From assembly GCA_023091735.1 (NCBI GenBank), contig JALKBU010000196.1:1-62586 (forward strand): a stretch of 62,586 nt of DNA, read 5' to 3'. Shown here one piece after another: positions 58,970 to 62,586 of this stretch. A model generated the notes under the pieces. It saw nothing but the letters and a program-made list of their open reading frames with translations, did not search any database and had not been told where the DNA came from. The position numbers and the translations under genes were made by a program. Source of the DNA: Trichomonas tenax (lineage: Eukaryota > Parabasalia > Trichomonadida > Trichomonadidae). How positions within the stretch are numbered: position 1 is the first letter of the stretch; every line of letters starts with the position of its first letter.

Positions 58970-61153
58970 TTATTGCAAAACTTTAACAACTTCTCCAATT
59001 AAGATCTGGATTCTTTCTGTCTTTCCATCAGCATCGAATAACTCTGGATGTGAAAGCATTTCGTTCCTTGTTGATGGGTATTTCTCGATTGTGTTTCCTG
59101 TTGCCATGAGGAGTCTGTAGTGTGTTTCCTCATCTAACATATTTCCGAACATGAGAGCTTTCTGAAGGACAGCAACGAACCTCTTTTGTTCTTCTGTTCT
59201 CGGGAGTCCGTAAATTGTGTAGTTCATCATTGCATTGGCAAATGGGATCTGTGCAAGTCTTGGGAGCTTTGGTAGCCTGTCAACGAAAGCATCAAAGATA
59301 TCGATAATCTTCATCTTAGAGACAGCAACACTTGCAAAGTTCTCTTGGAGATTCGAAATAACTCTCATTAATCCCAAAATGCCATAGTCACAGAGTTCAT
59401 CACCAGAAGAAGCAAATCTATCAACAACAGTGGAAAGGAAGTCTTCTGTGACGAATTCACGAGCCTTTCCGCCAAGGATGTATGCTCTTAGAATATCCAA
59501 AATCGGCCAAGCATCGTTAACAGGCCAGAGCAATAATATGTTTGTTGCCGCTGCGATCCAAGCGTCAGAGAGTGGATCGTTAAGTGTGTTCACGTCATCC
59601 TCCGATAAATCATGACCTTTCTCTGTTGCGAATGTCTGGAGCTTAGCAACGACTGGTTGAGTCTTAACACTGACGATGTAGTTTGGCTCTGCGATTGGGA
59701 AGAACTCAGATTTGCGCTTTGGCTGCTCTGGCTCTGGTTCTGGAAACTGTGGAGATTGTTGCATCTGGAGGTTGTTGCCTTTGAGATTTCTGATGATGAA
59801 GTTAGCGATTTGGTCCATGTAATAGTTAGGAAGCTGGTGATCCTGAACGAATTTTGCAGCAGCTGTGAATGGATTTGTGTTGTAGTTCATGTAGAGTGGA
59901 TATGAGCAGCCATGGTCCTCAACTTCAATGGTGAAGCAATAATCATACTCCTTACCATCTGGGCCTGCGTATTTCTGAGCTTGAGAACCCTTTGATTTGG
60001 AGTGTGTACCAACTTTCATCCATCCGTATGTCTGGTTGTAGACAACGAGGATCTTTTCTTCTCCATCACGCATAAGCTCGAAGCGGCCTGGAACAATTTC
60101 ACGAGACTGAACATCGGAGTATGGAGGAAGATCATTGATGTAGTACTGATCGATCTGCGGGTTATTGAAAGTTAATCCAGCAACGCGATTAATGTAGTTC
60201 TCTTCAACATCGTGTGTTGCGCGCATTGACATATCCTTGGAGAAAGAATAGATGACACCATTTGTTGCTGTGATTGCAACACCTCCTGGAGCTGGAGACA
60301 CGCACCATGCGACACCTGGGACAGGAATGACATCGGTGACTTGCTTAGAATCAAAATCGACGATATATGCACAGCGATCTTCACATCCAGCAACATAAGC
60401 GTTGTCTACTAATGAAAGTGTGTATAAGTACGTGTCTGTAACAGTGATCATCGAAACATTGGACAAACGGCCGTCTTCTTCGATGAACCATTCTCTGATG
60501 GTGCCATCGTTTGATGTTGTAACTAATGTTGCTGTTTCTGTAATATATAAACCAGCGCGGACAACATCAGTATGAGCATCAGTCAAAGCTGATACCTGTG
60601 CACCAGATTTTGAGTAAATGCGAATTGATTTGTCAGCACCAAGTGTTGCATAACCAATAGGGACAGGAACAACACCCCAAATGCCCCCATTCTGTGACAT
60701 TTTTACTGTTTCGATGCCATTAGACCAAACGCGTGCTGTGCCATCCCACGAAGAAGAAATAATATTATCATCTTCTGTTGTTAAGAAGCAGACGTTGTTT
60801 TCATGACCGATAAGAGTGAGCATTGGCGTTGGGTTTACTAAGACGTCTGTGAAAATGGAATTATCCCAAGCACAGATAGTTTTATCTTGTGATGAAGTGA
60901 ATAATGCACCCTGTGACATCCATTTGCCAGGATTCAAGTATGTAAGTGCAGAGACAGCGCCAGAGTGAGCTTTGAAGGAGTTTACTGGGTGATACGCCTT
61001 CTTTTCTTCGTCCCACTTGAAAGTGTGGAGCATGGAGCCTCTATCACCGGCAGTCATGTACTTCTCCCCGTTGATGACAATATCAGCCTTAATTGAGCGG
61101 AGTTCGTTGATCGAGCATGGAGTTACCGCGCTTAAAACGAAGTTTCTCTCCAT
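58970..61153 (-). CDS. PLAA/Doa1/Ufd3 ubiquitin-binding adaptor
   Basis: A 727-residue orthologue of PLAA (yeast Doa1/Ufd3), an adaptor that links ubiquitin to the Cdc48/p97 segregase. Three domains lie in the family order. Residues about 10-320 are a seven-bladed WD40 propeller (FTSSQDKTICAWDN, ISSSWDGTARVWSN, TTSNDGTIREWFIE). Residues about 355-460 are the PFU domain (KILVVYNQTYGWMKVGTHSK, DYCFTIEVEDHG, YPLYMNYNTNPFTAAAKFVQ). Residues about 500-727 are the PUL armadillo-like domain that binds Cdc48 (WPVNDAWPILDILRAYILGG; IPFANAMMNYTIYGL). Length matches the family (715 in yeast). Six motif copies at 61205-61312 precede the start on the plus strand. Confidence 0.95.
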   Translation of the reverse strand: MERNFVLSAVTPCSINELRSIKADIVINGEKYMTAGDRGSMLHTFKWDEEKKAYHPVNSFKAHSGAVSALTYLNPGKWMSQGALFTSSQDKTICAWDNSIFTDVLVNPTPMLTLIGHENNVCFLTTEDDNIISSSWDGTARVWSNGIETVKMSQNGGIWGVVPVPIGYATLGADKSIRIYSKSGAQVSALTDAHTDVVRAGLYITETATLVTTSNDGTIREWFIEEDGRLSNVSMITVTDTYLYTLSLVDNAYVAGCEDRCAYIVDFDSKQVTDVIPVPGVAWCVSPAPGGVAITATNGVIYSFSKDMSMRATHDVEENYINRVAGLTFNNPQIDQYYINDLPPYSDVQSREIVPGRFELMRDGEEKILVVYNQTYGWMKVGTHSKSKGSQAQKYAGPDGKEYDYCFTIEVEDHGCSYPLYMNYNTNPFTAAAKFVQDHQLPNYYMDQIANFIIRNLKGNNLQMQQSPQFPEPEPEQPKRKSEFFPIAEPNYIVSVKTQPVVAKLQTFATEKGHDLSEDDVNTLNDPLSDAWIAAATNILLLWPVNDAWPILDILRAYILGGKAREFVTEDFLSTVVDRFASSGDELCDYGILGLMRVISNLQENFASVAVSKMKIIDIFDAFVDRLPKLPRLAQIPFANAMMNYTIYGLPRTEEQKRFVAVLQKALMFGNMLDEETHYRLLMATGNTIEKYPSTRNEMLSHPELFDADGKTERIQILIGEVVKVLQ

Positions 61154-61204
61154 TTTTTAATAATTTTGACAACGAAAATTTTTTTCTGGCCAATTTTTAT
61201 TATT

Positions 61205-61312
61205 TGACATATAAATCGTAATTTGTCATGTAAATACGAATTTGACAAATAAACCATAAATTGACAAATAAATTATAAATTGCTATGTAAATCATTGAAT
61301 TTGACATATAAA
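61205..61312. promoter_or_regulatory. Tandem array of six TGNCANGTAAA-like motifs with 19-nt period
   Basis: Copies begin at 61205 (TGACATATAAA), 61224 (TGTCATGTAAA), 61243 and 61262 (TGACAAATAAA), 61281 (TGCTATGTAAA) and 61302 (TGACATATAAA). The first five are exactly 19 nt apart and the last is 21. The copies lie 52-160 nt upstream of the PLAA start (61153, minus) and are oriented away from it. Confidence 0.7.
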
Positions 61313-61762
61313 CATCAAAAATTGAATTGCAATCCTTTTAAATGATTTTTGAATCAGTCTCGACAAAAGCTTATTGCCAATATCTCTTTTCTCCTTCCTG
61401 CTTCATATTGTAATTATAGTTTCAGTATTAAAATCAATTTTTCATTACTATATCTCTATATGATTCAGATAAATAGAATATTTAGAAGTAATCACAAGTC
61501 GGCTTTGAGTGATAGAGTATCAAATGGAATATTAATTTATATTTTGAATTTCCTATTAAATTTGGAATACATTTGTAAGTTCTTGCAATCGCGGGTTAGG
61601 CAGTCTAAGTGAAGTTAGAAATTATTTTGATCGAATTATTGTCTTATTTTATTTCAATTTTATTTTTGAAGAAATCAATTACATAAAAAGACAGCGATGT
61701 AGTAAACTACAGTTTAATCTAAAACAACCAAAACGAAAGTTAAATAATTTCGATTAATAAAT
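61313..61762. other. Spacer between PLAA promoter array and small membrane protein
   Basis: AT-rich; an 87-codon ORF at 61349 lacks coding features. Nothing else seen. Confidence 0.45.
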
Positions 61763-62017
61763 TTAGTTTTGTTTTGTATATTCTGCGATAGGCGATATCG
61801 GAGTTTCAATGTATGTCACTTTGTTTATATCAGTTTTCTCTCTGAACATAAGAATGACGAAAATAATTGCGAAAGCGAGCGTGAAAAAGCCAATTCCGAG
61901 TGTCATCCACACCGTTGTCCATGTCAGAGTTCTTTTTGGCGATTGTGCTGCGAGGCTCGAAAACATCAGAAAAAGCAAGAAAAACATTTTATGAAAAAAA
62001 AGGATTTTGAAATTCAT
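61763..62017 (-). CDS. Small type I membrane protein
   Basis: 84 residues, or 74 from the second Met (61987), where MFFLLFLMFSSLAAQ is a clean signal peptide. A short ectodomain (SPKRTLTWTTVW) is followed by one transmembrane helix (MTLGIGFFTLAFAIIFVILM) and a cytosolic tail (FREKTDINKVTYIETPISPI, ending AEYTKQN) with Tyr residues that could serve as sorting signals. The architecture is common among small trichomonad membrane proteins. No family recognised. Confidence 0.55.
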   Translation of the reverse strand: MNFKILFFHKMFFLLFLMFSSLAAQSPKRTLTWTTVWMTLGIGFFTLAFAIIFVILMFREKTDINKVTYIETPISPIAEYTKQN

Positions 62018-62586
62018 TTTATTATCTTATATATTAAAAATTGTTTCTATGTTTTGAACCTTTAGGCAGAGAAAGTCGATTTTTGTTTGGAAAATGTCAA
62101 AAACCTCATGTTTTCAATCGAGCACTTTAAAATCCACGTTCAAATCAACTAAATTCAATGGGATAACATCAAATTCCTTCGTTTTCAAAGTTATTGAATT
62201 TTCAAAATTCATTATAATACATGTTTTAACACAAATATGTCAACAAAGTTATTGAGTAGCTATGGTTATAATAATGGGATGAATGTAAAAGCTTAAATAC
62301 AAAAAGAATTATCTTCTGCATAGAACAAAATTGCTTCTATTCATAGACTGACATAGAAATATATGCATCACATTCCAAAAATTCATGGTGTAGATGTAAA
62401 TGAGGATCTTGTTAACTCACTGTTTTCTACAGAGAATGATATGAAACTTTATGGTGAAGTACTGTTCTTTTACCCTTTGGGTCTTTATATTCTAATTCTT
62501 TTGATAAATCACAATCAATACCGAATAATTGTTGTTTTGAGTTATTAATCATTTGTGCAAAAGAATTTTTAATATTAATTTTGATA
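62018..62586. other. Terminal AT-rich region
   Basis: No gene that I trust. A 61-codon ORF at 62363-62548 starts MHHIPKIHGVDVNEDLVNSL and continues to LFSTENDMKLYGEV. That part has mild coding character, so it may be a fragment, but the rest reads as noncoding. Confidence 0.4.

Noticed and set aside
1..62586. CRISPR arrays, prophage or bacterial operons
   Set aside because: Every firm gene is eukaryotic; the only regular array is the 37-nt minisatellite, which has no spacer/repeat alternation.

Overview
The window reads as nuclear DNA of a parabasalid protist, most likely a Tritrichomonas/Trichomonas-type trichomonad (inferred, not proven). The reasons are: AT-rich spacers around intronless ORFs; stop codons that often run straight into a TAAA (a poly(A) arrangement known in trichomonads); an expanded DUF3447/ankyrin family; Pmp-like, glycine-rich and F5/8-C-like proteins; and a full eukaryotic core gene set with no visible spliceosomal introns.

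Layout. 1-5825: a composite ankyrin locus in which short ankyrin islands are separated by about 80 copies of a 37-nt minisatellite, followed by a truncated DUF3447 ORF and an older, decayed version of the same arrangement. 6176-10069: condensin-II subunit H2 and a possible RINT1/Tip20-like tether. 10070-12853: a 2.8-kb gene-less stretch with an element-like pair of direct and inverted repeats. 12854-25825: a dense block of C2-like protein, Mediator Med13, a gamma-tubulin complex protein (GCP3-like), coiled-coil proteins, SmD1, a FOR20/CEP20-like LisH protein, an ARM-like solenoid and Dbf4. 25826-30925: an F5/8-C-like protein among broken small genes, including a frameshifted two-repeat Myb. 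31389-36718: ribosomal protein uL1, a coiled-coil/propeller-like protein, a broken glycine-rich gene and a Wntless/TMEM181-like membrane protein. 36772-43215: mostly gene debris (a second DUF3447 pseudogene, a frameshifted membrane protein, a tyrosine-recombinase relic). 43596-62017: an acylated CCS-type small protein, V-ATPase subunit E, a Pmp-like surface protein, a second ARM-like protein, a coiled-coil protein, a nonsense-interrupted membrane protein, bacterial-type RNase HI, a second gamma-tubulin complex protein (GCP2-like), a conserved unknown, the Doa1/PLAA orthologue and a small type I membrane protein.

The intact genes are single-copy housekeeping functions: chromosome condensation, replication licensing, transcription, splicing, translation, microtubule nucleation, the proteasome pathway and vacuolar acidification. 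The broken genes come from trichomonad expanded families and mobile elements lying between them. There is no operon logic. Divergent and convergent pairs are common, and short TGNCANGTAAA motifs cluster just upstream of many start codons in either orientation. In the two best arrays the copies are spaced 19-21 or 28-32 nt apart, close to two or three DNA turns. I regard this motif as the best candidate here for an undescribed system: a phased core-promoter or enhancer element.
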